Shown here piece after piece: positions 1 to 7,111 of a DNA stretch of 11,764 nt. The translations under genes and the position numbers were made by a program. Under the pieces are notes generated by a model, which had not been told where the DNA came from, made no database searches, and worked only from the letters and a program-made list of their open reading frames with translations. Source of the stretch: JAMLGJ01 sp047972145 (lineage in GTDB: Bacteria; Actinomycetota; Acidimicrobiia; Acidimicrobiales; Microtrichaceae); assembly GCA_047972145.1 (NCBI GenBank), contig JBKEAI010000072.1:1-11764 (forward strand), written 5' to 3'. The number at the start of each line of letters is the position of its first letter. The stretch's first letter is position 1.

Positions 1-62
1 CGCTCGTCGAGCGCGCTGACATCCGCTGGATCCGGCGGTGGGGCTCCCGTTGGATCATCCAT
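1..62 (-). CDS. N-terminus of an unidentified protein, cut by the window edge
   Basis: Only the first 20 codons are inside the window. An ATG at 60-62 is preceded on the minus strand by AGGGG with a 5-nt spacer (TCGGT), a good ribosome binding site. The reading frame stays open to the edge and encodes MDDPTGAPPPDPADVSALDE, a Pro/Asp-rich and probably disordered N-terminus. It is divergent from the DUF4436 gene at 180. No function can be assigned from so little sequence. The call rests on the ATG with its binding site and on the divergent layout, which leaves about 117 bp for two promoters. Confidence 0.5.
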   Translation of the reverse strand, partial: MDDPTGAPPPDPADVSALDE

Positions 63-179
63 ACCGACCCCTATCGGCAGCTACCGCCGAAAACTCAGGC
101 AACCCACCGGTCAATCTCCGCGAGCGGGCAGGATCCTCCACCCGGTTCCGGGTCCTGGCCCGAACGCTACCGTTGCACG
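63..179. other. Divergent intergenic region, likely promoters both ways
   Basis: This 117-bp gap separates the divergent gene leaving the left edge from the DUF4436 gene. The DUF4436 frame is open through the gap but contains no ATG, GTG or TTG, so an in-window N-terminal extension is not supported. The only site proposed here is the -10-like element at 168-173. Confidence 0.35.
168..173 (+). promoter_or_regulatory. Possible -10 element for leaderless transcription of the DUF4436 gene
   Basis: TACCGT fits the TANNNT form of the actinobacterial -10 element and ends 6 nt before the ATG at 180. That spacing would place the transcription start at or next to the start codon. No Shine-Dalgarno sequence precedes this ATG, which agrees with a leaderless message. 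The motif is short and would occur often by chance, and no clear -35 was found. Confidence 0.35.
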
Positions 180-1172
180 ATGGCCGCCGAAACCCACGAC
201 CATGGCGACGCGCCGAAGCCCTCCGTCACATCGATCTCACCGCGCCTGGAGTCCCTCGTGGTCCAGCCGTGGCCGGTGCACCGGGCGAAGTGGGCACGCC
301 GGATCCTCCTCACGCTGGTCGTGTTGGGACCGATCGTGGCTACGTGGGCAACCTGGTGGGGGCTGGCCGACTCCGACCGGCGCGTGGTCGTTGCCTACCC
401 GGAGGTCCACGATGACGATGCTCTGAAGGTGGAGGCGACCGCGCTGCGGTTCGATCCATCTCTCGGTGAGCTCACGTTGCGCATCGTGTTCAAACCCGAG
501 GGTGACATCACCGACGGCGACAGGATCGACGAGCAGGTGACGTTCCTGGTCAACGACAGCTCGGGCCCGAACGTGAAGGTGTTTCCCGAGAACTCGGTCA
601 TGGAGGCGACGACGATCGTCGTGGCCCTCCAGGGGGAGTCCACAAGGTATCCCTTCGACAGCTACACCGGAGACATCAACGTAGGCGCCACCATCGGCGA
701 TACCGACCAGAGGGCCCTGCCGACCGATCTCCAGGTGGTTGCCGCCCTGCCGGAGTTCTCCATGCACGCCACATCCATTGTGGCGGACAACAGCAGTTCC
801 ACCCAGATCGACCTGAAGCACCGCTGGTCGGTGATCATCTGGGTGGTTCTGTTCATGATGATCTCATGGTCGATCGCGCTCAGCTGCGCCGCCATCACCT
901 GGTGGATCCTCGTGTTCAACGCTTCCACGCCGATGTGGGTGTACGCGCTGTTCGCATCGGTGCTCTTCGCCCTGCCCACGCTGCGCCAGGGACTGCCGGG
1001 GAACCCCCAGTACGGGACGCTCGTCGATTGGGCCGCCTTCTACTGGGCGATCCTGATCGTCGCCGCGTGCCTGGTGGCGGTGATGACGGTGTGGAACATC
1101 TCCGCGCGCGCGTCTTTCCGCGCGGCTCTCAGATCGGGTGAACGGACCACAAGGGGCACCGACGACACCTGA
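180..1172 (+). CDS. DUF4436 family integral membrane protein
   Basis: A 330-residue membrane protein resembling the DUF4436 family, which is common in actinobacteria and of unknown function. A cytoplasmic N-terminus of about 40 residues leads into a hydrophobic helix (about 41-61). A polar, beta-rich domain of about 150 residues (64-215) follows, probably outside the membrane. Three helices come next (about 217-246, 252-270 and 285-307), with a short basic tail. Family-like stretches are RYPFDSYTGDI (156-166), PTLRQGLPGNPQYGTLVDW (266-284) and the last helix. The ATG at 180 is the only start in this frame in the window before the first helix. It lacks a Shine-Dalgarno and may be leaderless. 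The gene converges on the coiled-coil gene, with 24 nt between stops. The fold family is fairly sure; the role is not known. Confidence 0.85.
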   Translation: MAAETHDHGDAPKPSVTSISPRLESLVVQPWPVHRAKWARRILLTLVVLGPIVATWATWWGLADSDRRVVVAYPEVHDDDALKVEATALRFDPSLGELTLRIVFKPEGDITDGDRIDEQVTFLVNDSSGPNVKVFPENSVMEATTIVVALQGESTRYPFDSYTGDINVGATIGDTDQRALPTDLQVVAALPEFSMHATSIVADNSSSTQIDLKHRWSVIIWVVLFMMISWSIALSCAAITWWILVFNASTPMWVYALFASVLFALPTLRQGLPGNPQYGTLVDWAAFYWAILIVAACLVAVMTVWNISARASFRAALRSGERTTRGTDDT

Positions 1173-1196
1173 GGGCGTGCAGCACACCCCGGTCGG

Positions 1197-3137
1197 TCAG
1201 TGCGCCACCTCCGAGTGCTCCTTGTGACGTCGGGCCAACCTGCGCCCGAACCATGTCCGCTTTCCCGGCCTCAGCACGCTGCCCGACACCGCCGGCAGCT
1301 TGCGTGCCCACCGGATGACCGTTTCGTCGTCGGTGAGGTGGATGACCTGTGTGAAGGTCGCCAGCCGCTCGCCCAACATCGTGAGGTCACCCGCGCTCCA
1401 CGGTGACGGGTCCTCCGAGGGCACCAGGACTGCCGGGGCAGGGTCGTGGCCTCCAGGAGCGAGCAGCGCCTCGAGCTTCTCGGCGACCGCACCGACCAAC
1501 CCGTCGCCGAGGGAGTCGCCCGAACCCTCCAGCACGCCGACCGATGTCTCGATCCCCGCCACCTCGGCGGCCAGTGCAACGCGGTCCGCCTCGATCCTGT
1601 CGTGGTCCGCAGCGCTGTTGAGACGAACGACCTCTGCCTGTTCACGGAGCGATTCGAGTTCGACCAACCGGCGTCGCTCCCCCTCTATGCGTACCCTCAC
1701 GCCGCCCTGGTCCAGTTCGGCCAGCTCCGCGAGGGCCAACCGCCTCCGTTCTTCGAGCTCTGCTGACACCGCGTGTGCGTAATCGAGGGCACGTTCGAGT
1801 GCTGCATCGAGCTCACCGGCAGCCTGCGGCGCTTCGGGTATCAGCGACAGGGCTTCCTCGGTCAGCTCCTCGGGGTCCACCCCGGTGCGCGCGGAGAGCT
1901 GCTCGCGCAGTCGGTCGCGCCTGTCGCCGAGCTCGTCGCGCTCGCGCACCGCCGCGGCCCGGGCCGCCTCGAGCACATCGGTGGTGTGCCCTGCCGAGGT
2001 TCGGGCATCCTGGAGCGTCGCGCTCAGCGCATCGCCCACCGATCGCGTGGAGATCACCACCGTGTAGTCGAGGTGTGACTCGAAGCCGTAGCGCTCCAGC
2101 ACCTCGAGCTCCCGCTCGGGGTCCCCCAGCTCGTGTGCCTCGTCGATCTCGGCGCGTGCCCTCTCGGCCAACAGACCCGACTCCGCCAGTCCCTCGAGTC
2201 TGGTGAGCCGTTCGTGGGCGCGATCATGCGCCTCGCGCGCGGCGACCACAGCAGGGTCCCCTTCGACACCGATGCTCGAAACCTCATCCCAACGTGCTTC
2301 GAGCTCACGGATCTCCTCCAGGTGCGCCACCACCGCGCTCGAAGGTTGCGCCGAACCGGCGCCCATCTGCTCCAGCCAGTCGATCAACTCCTCGCCCAGC
2401 CGACGATCGTCGTCGGTGAAGACCACCCCGGCGAGCTCGGCGCGAAGCTCCTCGGTGGGATCACCGATCCGAAGGGAGCTCATCTCCTCGCCCTCGGAAT
2501 CCATGCGATCCCGTAGTGACGGCACGATCTGCTCCATGTGTGCGCGTAGCGCCCCCTGGTCCGCGATGGCCTCATCGGCGGTCCCGACCGCCTCGTGTAG
2601 TTCGATCTCGCGCTGGTCGAGCGCGACCAGTTCGGATTCCAGCTCACCCAACAACACCGCTCCATTGCCGAGGTCCTCATCCACCGCCTCGACCGCAGCG
2701 GCGGTGACCGACGACCGGCGTTTCGCCTTGTGCAGATCCTCCATGAGCTCGCCGAGCTCTGTGGCCTTACGCTCGAGCTCAGGTTCGATCCGTCTGCGCA
2801 ACTCGTCACGGACCTCGCCGAGCACCCCGACCAGCACCTCCTGGTCGACCAGGGGTGGACCGTCACCCACCAGATCCAACGACACGACCGACGTCTGGTC
2901 GAGTGGCATGTCGAAGCCGGAGTACTCGATCATGCCGTGGACCTCGCTGCCGGCGAGGTCGTAGGCGTGCGAGAGGGTCTCGATGAGGCTCACCCGGATC
3001 GCGTCGTCGTCGAAGACCACCACCGTCAACGACGGATGCAGCTCGAGGGGGGACCATGCCTCGGCATCTCTGGACAGCGTTCTGAACTTCATCGGCGGAA
3101 GGTCTGTCGGCTCACCTTCTTCCGTCGGCAACACCAC
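1197..3137 (-). CDS. Coiled-coil protein with degenerate ABC/SMC-type ATPase ends
   Basis: A 646-residue acidic protein, mostly Glu/Arg/Ala/Leu-rich coiled coil (about 100-220, 265-340 and 375-530). The ends resemble an SMC/RecN-like ATPase head. Near the N-terminus, SLTVVVFDDDAIRVSLIETL (36-55) sits where such proteins have beta-strand, Walker A and helix, but the Gly and the Gly-Lys-Ser/Thr are absent. Near the C-terminus, PAVLVPSEDPSPW (568-580) occupies the Walker B region, and TQVIHLTDDETVIRWARKL (596-614) resembles the switch strand after the D-loop. ATP binding therefore looks lost. A segment at 349-369 (RYGFESHLDYTVVISTRSVGD) interrupts the coils and could be a hinge or tip. The GTG at 3135-3137 lacks a Shine-Dalgarno. 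An in-frame ATG at 3090-3092 is an alternative, with AAGGTGAG 18 nt upstream. It lies 46 nt behind the thioesterase gene. The SMC-like reading is an inference from pattern. Confidence 0.8.
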   Translation of the reverse strand: MVLPTEEGEPTDLPPMKFRTLSRDAEAWSPLELHPSLTVVVFDDDAIRVSLIETLSHAYDLAGSEVHGMIEYSGFDMPLDQTSVVSLDLVGDGPPLVDQEVLVGVLGEVRDELRRRIEPELERKATELGELMEDLHKAKRRSSVTAAAVEAVDEDLGNGAVLLGELESELVALDQREIELHEAVGTADEAIADQGALRAHMEQIVPSLRDRMDSEGEEMSSLRIGDPTEELRAELAGVVFTDDDRRLGEELIDWLEQMGAGSAQPSSAVVAHLEEIRELEARWDEVSSIGVEGDPAVVAAREAHDRAHERLTRLEGLAESGLLAERARAEIDEAHELGDPERELEVLERYGFESHLDYTVVISTRSVGDALSATLQDARTSAGHTTDVLEAARAAAVRERDELGDRRDRLREQLSARTGVDPEELTEEALSLIPEAPQAAGELDAALERALDYAHAVSAELEERRRLALAELAELDQGGVRVRIEGERRRLVELESLREQAEVVRLNSAADHDRIEADRVALAAEVAGIETSVGVLEGSGDSLGDGLVGAVAEKLEALLAPGGHDPAPAVLVPSEDPSPWSAGDLTMLGERLATFTQVIHLTDDETVIRWARKLPAVSGSVLRPGKRTWFGRRLARRHKEHSEVAH

Positions 3138-3183
3138 CCGGATATGTAGTGAAAACCACTTGGGACCTCGTCCTGGCAGGGTG

Positions 3184-4023
3184 CTAGTCGGGCACCCTCA
3201 GCAGAACCTCTTGGGCGACGGTGGCGACGTGGACTCCCGACGCCGTGTGGATGTGACCCATCGCCAGGCCCCGCCCACCCACGAAGTTCTGGCACCGGAA
3301 GTCGTGGAGCTGCCATTGGTCGGCCGGGGCGTCGCGGTGGAACCAGATCGTGTGGTCGAGGCTCGCCGTGTACAACGGCGACTCCCACATATCGTCCAGG
3401 CCGTCGTAGACCGGATGTGCACGGATGACCGCCTCGGTAGGCATGTCGTCGGAGATGAACGCCAGCGCGACCGCGTGAAGTCGCGGCGGGGAATCCGCCG
3501 GCAACGGCGTCGAACGCATCCAGGCCGCCGCCCGTGCAATACCGTCCCGCTCGTCGGCGAACCTGACGCTGGAACGGTCGAACGACGTGGACCACGATTC
3601 GGAGTCCTTCGTGATCGACGCCAGGGGCGGCACCTCGACGCTCGGGTCGATCCCGACCATCTGGATGTCCTCGGAGACCTCCGAGCGTTGGAACGACGCC
3701 TCGAGGTTGAGGATCGGATGCCCCCCCTGGTGCGCCACGACCCGTCGCGTGCAAAAGCTCCGCCCGTCGCGGATCGGGTCGATGTCGTAGAGCACCGGTT
3801 CCGCCTGGCGACCACGCCTGATGAAATAGGCGCGGGTGCTGTGGACCTTGAACTCCGGGTCGACCCCGGTCCCGGCCGCTAGCAGCGCCTGGCCGACGAT
3901 CTGGCCCCCATAGAGCCCGCCCCAGGGGTACTCGGGGGAAGAGCCGCTCAGCGAAGCGCCCTCCCCGGGCTCGAGCGTGAGCATATCGGCCATCTCCATG
4001 GCTGTCGGTTCGGAGTCGGTCAC
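3184..4023 (-). CDS. tesB: Acyl-CoA thioesterase II (TesB family)
   Basis: Hydrolyses acyl-CoA to free fatty acid and CoA in the cytoplasm. The 279 residues form a double-hotdog protein, close to the 286 of E. coli TesB. The first hotdog has GGLYGGQIVGQAL (35-47), HSTRAYFIRRG (61-71) and DGRSFCTRRVV (86-96). The second has ALAFISDD (186-193), SLDHTIWFHR (221-230), GGRGLAMGHI (249-258) and VATVAQE (266-272). Aligned with the E. coli triad Asp204-Thr228-Gln278, the candidates are Asp192, Ser221 and Gln271, so Ser replaces Thr. The GTG at 4021-4023 gives the full N-terminus; ATG codons at residues 9, 11 and 14 are alternatives, and no clear Shine-Dalgarno is visible. It starts 45 bp from the divergent hisN-like ATG and is followed at 46 nt by the coiled-coil gene, possibly co-transcribed. 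Physiological substrates cannot be read from the sequence. Confidence 0.93.
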   Translation of the reverse strand: MTDSEPTAMEMADMLTLEPGEGASLSGSSPEYPWGGLYGGQIVGQALLAAGTGVDPEFKVHSTRAYFIRRGRQAEPVLYDIDPIRDGRSFCTRRVVAHQGGHPILNLEASFQRSEVSEDIQMVGIDPSVEVPPLASITKDSESWSTSFDRSSVRFADERDGIARAAAWMRSTPLPADSPPRLHAVALAFISDDMPTEAVIRAHPVYDGLDDMWESPLYTASLDHTIWFHRDAPADQWQLHDFRCQNFVGGRGLAMGHIHTASGVHVATVAQEVLLRVPD

Positions 4024-4068
4024 GAGGTGTTACTACCAGACCTGCACCCGCACGCGAGACTGCGGGCC

Positions 4069-4935
4069 ATGACCGATGAGCCCGAGCCGGCCGACGGCAC
4101 CGCCCTGGTGGAGCTCGCTCTCGGGTGGGCACGCGAAGCGGGCGATCTGACCCTCGGGCACTTCAGGGATCCCGAGCTCACCGTGGACTCCAAGGGTGAC
4201 GGTACGCCTGTCACCGTTGCCGACCGCGAGGCGGAGGCGCTGCTGCGCGACCGCATCTCCTCGACGTTCCCCTCCGACGGGATCCTCGGCGAGGAACAGG
4301 GCGGTGACGAGGGAACGAGCGGGATGCGTTGGGTGATCGACCCCATAGACGGCACCAAGGCCTTCTCCCACGGGGTTGCGACGTACTCCAACCTGCTGGC
4401 ACTCACCGACGACGAGGGCACACGCCTCGGGATCATCAACCTGCCGGCGCTGGGCGAGACGCTCTGGGCGATCCGCGGAAGCGGCTGCTGGTTCAACGGG
4501 AGGCGGATGCCGCCGGCAAACCCGAAGCCGTCCCCAGCCCCGGGAGTCACTCACGGAGGTGCTCAGAGCAACGATCGCACCACCGCGCTCGCGCGGCCCC
4601 TGGCGGGCAGGATCCTGTGCGTGTCGGGCTTCCACGACTGGACCGGCGAACTCCACGATCGCGTGGCCGACGCCGGGGTCCTGGTGCGCACCTGGGGCGA
4701 TGCCTACGGCTACGCCCTGGTCGCCACCGGTCGGGCGGACGCCATGTTCGACCCCGAGCTCGAATGGTGGGACCTTGCAGCACCGTCGTTGGTGGTGCGC
4801 GAAGCCGGCGGAGTGGTCACGAGCCGGTCAGGGTCGGCCGATCTGCGGCCACCGCCGGGTTCGGGACCCTACGCCCACTCCGCGATCGCCTCGCGCGGTG
4901 GAGCCCACCAGGCATGGCTGGACCTGCTGAGCTGA
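4069..4935 (+). CDS. hisN: Histidinol-phosphatase-like protein, inositol monophosphatase family
   Basis: A 288-residue metal-dependent phosphatase. Motifs in order: GTPVTVADREAE (45-56), GEEQG with metal ligand Glu75 (74-78), WVIDPIDGTKAF (88-99) with Asp91 and Asp94, and EWWDLAAPSLVVREAGG (232-248) with Asp235. GDAYGYALVATGRADAMFDP (210-229) and the W-D-L-A-A form resemble actinobacterial HisN, which removes phosphate from L-histidinol phosphate in histidine synthesis, more than SuhB-like enzymes. Related family members use inositol phosphates or 3'-phosphoadenosine phosphate, so substrate is less certain than family. The frame continues upstream to a GTG at 4027, but the ATG at 4069 matches the usual N-terminal length and avoids placing the start against the divergent tesB start. 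No other his genes are in the window. Confidence 0.88.
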   Translation: MTDEPEPADGTALVELALGWAREAGDLTLGHFRDPELTVDSKGDGTPVTVADREAEALLRDRISSTFPSDGILGEEQGGDEGTSGMRWVIDPIDGTKAFSHGVATYSNLLALTDDEGTRLGIINLPALGETLWAIRGSGCWFNGRRMPPANPKPSPAPGVTHGGAQSNDRTTALARPLAGRILCVSGFHDWTGELHDRVADAGVLVRTWGDAYGYALVATGRADAMFDPELEWWDLAAPSLVVREAGGVVTSRSGSADLRPPPGSGPYAHSAIASRGGAHQAWLDLLS

Positions 4936-4948
4936 CCAACTGTCCACC

Positions 4949-4965
4949 CGGGCGGATCCCGCCCG
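4949..4965. terminator. GC-rich hairpin between convergent genes, likely bidirectional terminator
   Basis: A perfect 7-bp inverted repeat, CGGGCGG - ATC - CCGCCCG, lies in the 31-nt gap between the stop of the hisN-like gene (4935) and the stop of the sigma factor gene (4967). It has no U-tract, only TT on the plus side. Its position and stability suggest it ends transcription from both sides or protects both 3' ends. Confidence 0.55.
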
Positions 4966-4966
4966 T

Positions 4967-5866
4967 TCAGCTCGCTACGACGCTCACCAACCGGTCGATC
5001 TCGGCACAGAGTTGGTCGTCGGAGTCGGGATCGATCCGCGCCTCGATGCGGTCGGCCACCTGGGACGACTCGCAGATCCTCCGGGCGTAGTCGGCCCTGC
5101 GCCGTTCGATCAGCCCGTTGGGCTCCTCGGTGTGCACGCTGTACTGGGCCTCGATGCCCCGCTTGAGCATCCCGAGCGCTTCGGTGCGCATCTGGGAGAT
5201 CCGCGATTCGGTCACACCCAGGAACCGGGCGAGATCCTCGCTCGTGCGCTCCTGGATGAAGTAGCCCACGACGATCAGCCGGTGACGCTCGGGAAGCTGT
5301 GCGACGGCCTCGCGCAGGTAAGCCTTCAGCTCTCGATCCTCGAGCTCCGCGTCGGGCTCGCGACCATCGTCTGCGAGCATGTCGATGAGGGTCAACTCCT
5401 CATCCTCTTCGTCGCTGACGACGTGCTCGAAGGCCAACACCACCGAACGGAAGATCCGATCCCTCAACGCGTGGACTTCGTCGGTGGACATGCCCAGCTC
5501 TGCGGCTGTCTCGCCGATGCTCGGGAGCCTGCCCAGGTCCCCCGCGAGGCGCTGTTCGACCGCGTCGAGTCGACGGGCGAGCGTTCTCACCGATCGCGGT
5601 GCCCAGTCAGCGGAGCGGACCGCATCGATGATCGCCCCACGGATGCGCTGCGCGGCGAAGCGGTTGAACGGAACGCCACGCGACTCGTCGAAGCGCTTGG
5701 CGGCCTCCACCAGCCCGATCGCACCGGCGTTGACGAGTTCGTCACGATCTACGTGGCGGGGAAAGTTCACCGCCACCTGGAACACGACGTGGTTGACGAG
5801 CGGTAGGTGGCTCTCCACCAGAGCGGTGGCCTCGTCGTCGTTGGGGAACTGCGCGGATCGTGACAT
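4967..5866 (-). CDS. FliA/WhiG-type (sigma-28 group) RNA polymerase sigma factor
   Basis: A 299-residue sigma factor. Region 2 spans about residues 15-90, with the family-typical DELVNAGAIGLVEAAKRFD (42-60), FNRFAAQRIRGAIIDAVR (67-84) and DWAPRSVR (87-94). Region 3 follows (about 95-150, including LPSIGETAAELGMSTDEV). After an acidic linker, region 4 (about 180-236) has LPERHRLIVVGYF and a helix-turn-helix with LARFLGVTESRISQMRTEAL. Such factors direct flagellar genes in motile bacteria or sporulation genes in Streptomyces (WhiG); which applies here cannot be told, as no target genes are in the window. The ATG at 5864-5866 was chosen because AGGAGG lies 4 nt upstream; an open extension to 5911 is not needed. 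About 60 residues (237-299) follow region 4 as an extension rich in charged residues. The gene converges on the hisN-like gene. Confidence 0.92.
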   Translation of the reverse strand: MSRSAQFPNDDEATALVESHLPLVNHVVFQVAVNFPRHVDRDELVNAGAIGLVEAAKRFDESRGVPFNRFAAQRIRGAIIDAVRSADWAPRSVRTLARRLDAVEQRLAGDLGRLPSIGETAAELGMSTDEVHALRDRIFRSVVLAFEHVVSDEEDEELTLIDMLADDGREPDAELEDRELKAYLREAVAQLPERHRLIVVGYFIQERTSEDLARFLGVTESRISQMRTEALGMLKRGIEAQYSVHTEEPNGLIERRRADYARRICESSQVADRIEARIDPDSDDQLCAEIDRLVSVVAS

Positions 5867-5917
5867 CTGTCCTCCTGGGAACCAGCAAGCAAGACATCGG
5901 CGCGCGCGCATCGCGGA

Positions 5918-5940
5918 CTTGAGGCGAATTTCGCCCCAAG
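5918..5940. repeat. 23-bp near-perfect palindrome upstream of the sigma factor gene
   Basis: The arms are CTTGAGGCGAA and TTCGCCCCAAG around one central base. Ten of eleven positions pair, and the remaining one would be a G-U pair in minus-strand RNA. The centre lies about 63 nt before the sigma factor ATG. It could be a dimeric repressor operator, or a leader hairpin with about nine paired bases and an AAATT loop. No known regulator consensus was recognised. Confidence 0.6.
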
Positions 5941-6033
5941 GGTCGCGCAGAAGCTCAGATAATCACTCTGTGTGACATTCGGTAGGTCGCCCGGACTACT
6001 TGAGACATTGTTTGGTAAGAGATTCTCAGGAGT

Positions 6034-6051
6034 TGGTGGATATATCAGCCA
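6034..6051. promoter_or_regulatory. Imperfect palindrome, possible operator over the sigma factor promoter
   Basis: TGG-TG-GATATATC-AG-CCA is symmetrical in the 8-bp core and in the outer three bases on each side. It covers the -10-like sequence of the proposed minus-strand promoter, the usual place for a repressor site. No matching regulator was recognised. Confidence 0.3.
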
Positions 6052-6065
6052 CTCTACGTGTTCAA
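6039..6065 (-). promoter_or_regulatory. Candidate promoter for the sigma factor gene
   Basis: On the minus strand TTGAAC (6060-6065) and TATATC (6039-6044) are separated by 15 nt, and TG precedes the -10-like hexamer by one base (extended -10 form). It sits in an AT-richer patch of otherwise GC-rich DNA. If used, the leader before the ATG at 5866 would be about 165 nt. The 15-nt spacing is short of the ideal 17. Confidence 0.3.
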
Positions 6066-6074
6066 ACGTTCCCG

Positions 6075-6095
6075 GAGATTTTTCGGAGAAATCTC
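6075..6095 (-). terminator. Hairpin directly after the dehydrogenase-like gene
   Basis: On the minus strand, 2 nt after the stop of the dehydrogenase-like gene, GAGATTTCT and AAAAATCTC can pair as a 9-bp stem including one G-U pair, with a three-base loop. No run of T follows, so it is not a canonical intrinsic terminator. It may end or stabilise the upstream transcript before the sigma factor promoter. Confidence 0.45.
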
Positions 6096-6097
6096 GC

Positions 6098-7111
6098 TCA
6101 CGCAGCGGGGTCGGCGGGTAGATCGGACGCGAGTTCGGCGACACGCACCCCCCGTGCACGCAACCTGCGGAGCATCTCGGCACCGTCGATCAGCCTCCCC
6201 GGACCCATGACACCCCCGGGCGCCGTCGGCTCCATGAGAACCACGACGATCTCGGCGATCAGCGCTGCTGCTGCGACACCCGGACGGTCCAACGAACCCA
6301 GGACCGCGGACCTGCGACCTCCAGACAGGGTACCCCTCACCTCCACCCGGACCGCTCCGATGCCACCCTCGCCATCACCCATCGACGGGGCCGGTACCCA
6401 ACTCAGGCGTGTGCGAACCCGTCTGAGTGCACTGGAGGTGATCCGTGCCGATGCCCGAACGACGCCGGCGTTACCCAACTGTGCGATCAGGGGTTCCGCC
6501 GTGTCGGCGTAGAACGCGTCGCGGCCACCGATGGGATCGGGGAACCAGCAGAGTTGGCGACCACCGCCGACGCTGCGACGTTCGAAGCCGCCGTCGTGCA
6601 GGACGTGGGCAGCGCGCACAAGAGCCCGGTCGGTGGCCTCGGCGCACCGCGGCCCCGCCGAGCCGTGCCTTGCGACGTGGACCTCTTCGACCGTGTCGAA
6701 CCGGGCGCCCGCGTAGGCGGTGAGCACGTCGGTGAGCCCCGGTGAGAAGCCTGCTCCCACCACCAGTGCACGCTCGTTGGAGACCGCACGTTCGTTCAGG
6801 TCCACGAGGCCCCTGGCAGCGGCGTGGGACGTGACGGTCGTGACCACGTGACGACCTGCATCGAGGTGCGCGCCGGCATCGGCCACCTGCTGGTCGTCGT
6901 CACCGCTCAACACGACCACGCGTGTCGCCCCGCTCACCGCGCCCGAGCGGTCCGAGACGTCCGCGGACCGTCCGAACACCCGAGCCAGCTCGGCACGGCG
7001 ATCGGCGCGCTCGGAGCCGAGCGCCACCTTCATCGATGAACCCGACACGATCTCCCTGGCGGCGCGGCCACCCACCACGCCGACACCTACTATCGACACC
7101 TCCGCGTTCAC
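6098..7111 (-). CDS. Rossmann-fold dehydrogenase-like protein (saccharopine dehydrogenase-like)
   Basis: A 337-residue protein beginning with a dinucleotide-binding fold: VSIVGVGVVGGRAAREIV (5-22) contains Gly-x-Gly-x-x-Gly at 9-14. TRVVVLSGDDD (63-73), DAGRHVVTTVT (84-94) and VVGAGFSPGLTDVLTAYAG (117-135) follow the pattern of saccharopine dehydrogenase-like or homoserine dehydrogenase-like NAD(P)-binding domains. The second half includes CWFPDPIGGRDAFYADTAEP (188-207). It probably oxidises or reduces a small metabolite with NAD(P), but the substrate cannot be named. The GTG at 7109-7111 is chosen because the only longer frame runs into tRNA-Ile and has no credible start between, and because this GTG overlaps the TGA of the small upstream gene (GTGA), indicating translational coupling. 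A hairpin follows the stop. Confidence 0.8.
   Translation of the reverse strand: MNAEVSIVGVGVVGGRAAREIVSGSSMKVALGSERADRRAELARVFGRSADVSDRSGAVSGATRVVVLSGDDDQQVADAGAHLDAGRHVVTTVTSHAAARGLVDLNERAVSNERALVVGAGFSPGLTDVLTAYAGARFDTVEEVHVARHGSAGPRCAEATDRALVRAAHVLHDGGFERRSVGGGRQLCWFPDPIGGRDAFYADTAEPLIAQLGNAGVVRASARITSSALRRVRTRLSWVPAPSMGDGEGGIGAVRVEVRGTLSGGRRSAVLGSLDRPGVAAAALIAEIVVVLMEPTAPGGVMGPGRLIDGAEMLRRLRARGVRVAELASDLPADPAA

Larger units (their letters stand above)
5867..6097 (-). promoter_or_regulatory. Long upstream region of the sigma factor gene with several inverted repeats
   Basis: This 231-bp gap separates the dehydrogenase-like gene from the sigma factor start and contains an AT-richer patch (about 5955-6090). 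Read on the minus strand it holds, in order: a hairpin just after the upstream stop (6075-6095), a possible promoter (6039-6065) overlapping an imperfect palindrome (6034-6051), a bulged hairpin (5982-5999), a small hairpin with 4-bp stem (5956-5970), a 23-bp near-perfect palindrome (5918-5940), and the AGGAGG ribosome binding site. No known riboswitch class was recognised. Confidence 0.45.

Noticed and set aside
3..179. Open in-frame extension upstream of the DUF4436 ATG
   Set aside because: It contains no ATG, GTG or TTG in frame, and its translation does not resemble DUF4436 N-termini. A start outside the window is possible but unlikely, given the divergent gene with a good ribosome binding site.
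1173..1196. Possible terminator between the convergent DUF4436 and coiled-coil genes
   Set aside because: The 24-nt gap contains only GTGC-A-GCAC, which cannot form a hairpin with a workable loop.
3089..4132. A long minus-strand frame overlapping tesB in another frame
   Set aside because: tesB has clear family motifs over its whole length. The alternative translation is Arg/Pro/Gly-rich, without domain signatures.
5955..5963. TCAGATAA resembling the -10 element of sigma-28 promoters, on the plus strand
   Set aside because: The -35 match is poor and it points to no plus-strand gene, so autoregulation by the encoded sigma factor is not supported.
5767..6183. A 138-codon minus-strand frame across the sigma factor leader, containing IYPPTP twice
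   Set aside because: It overlaps both flanking genes in other frames, has low-complexity content and no binding site. The two IYPPTP stretches differ only at third bases, which is curious, but one copy lies within the end of the dehydrogenase-like gene in another frame, so coincidence is the simpler reading.
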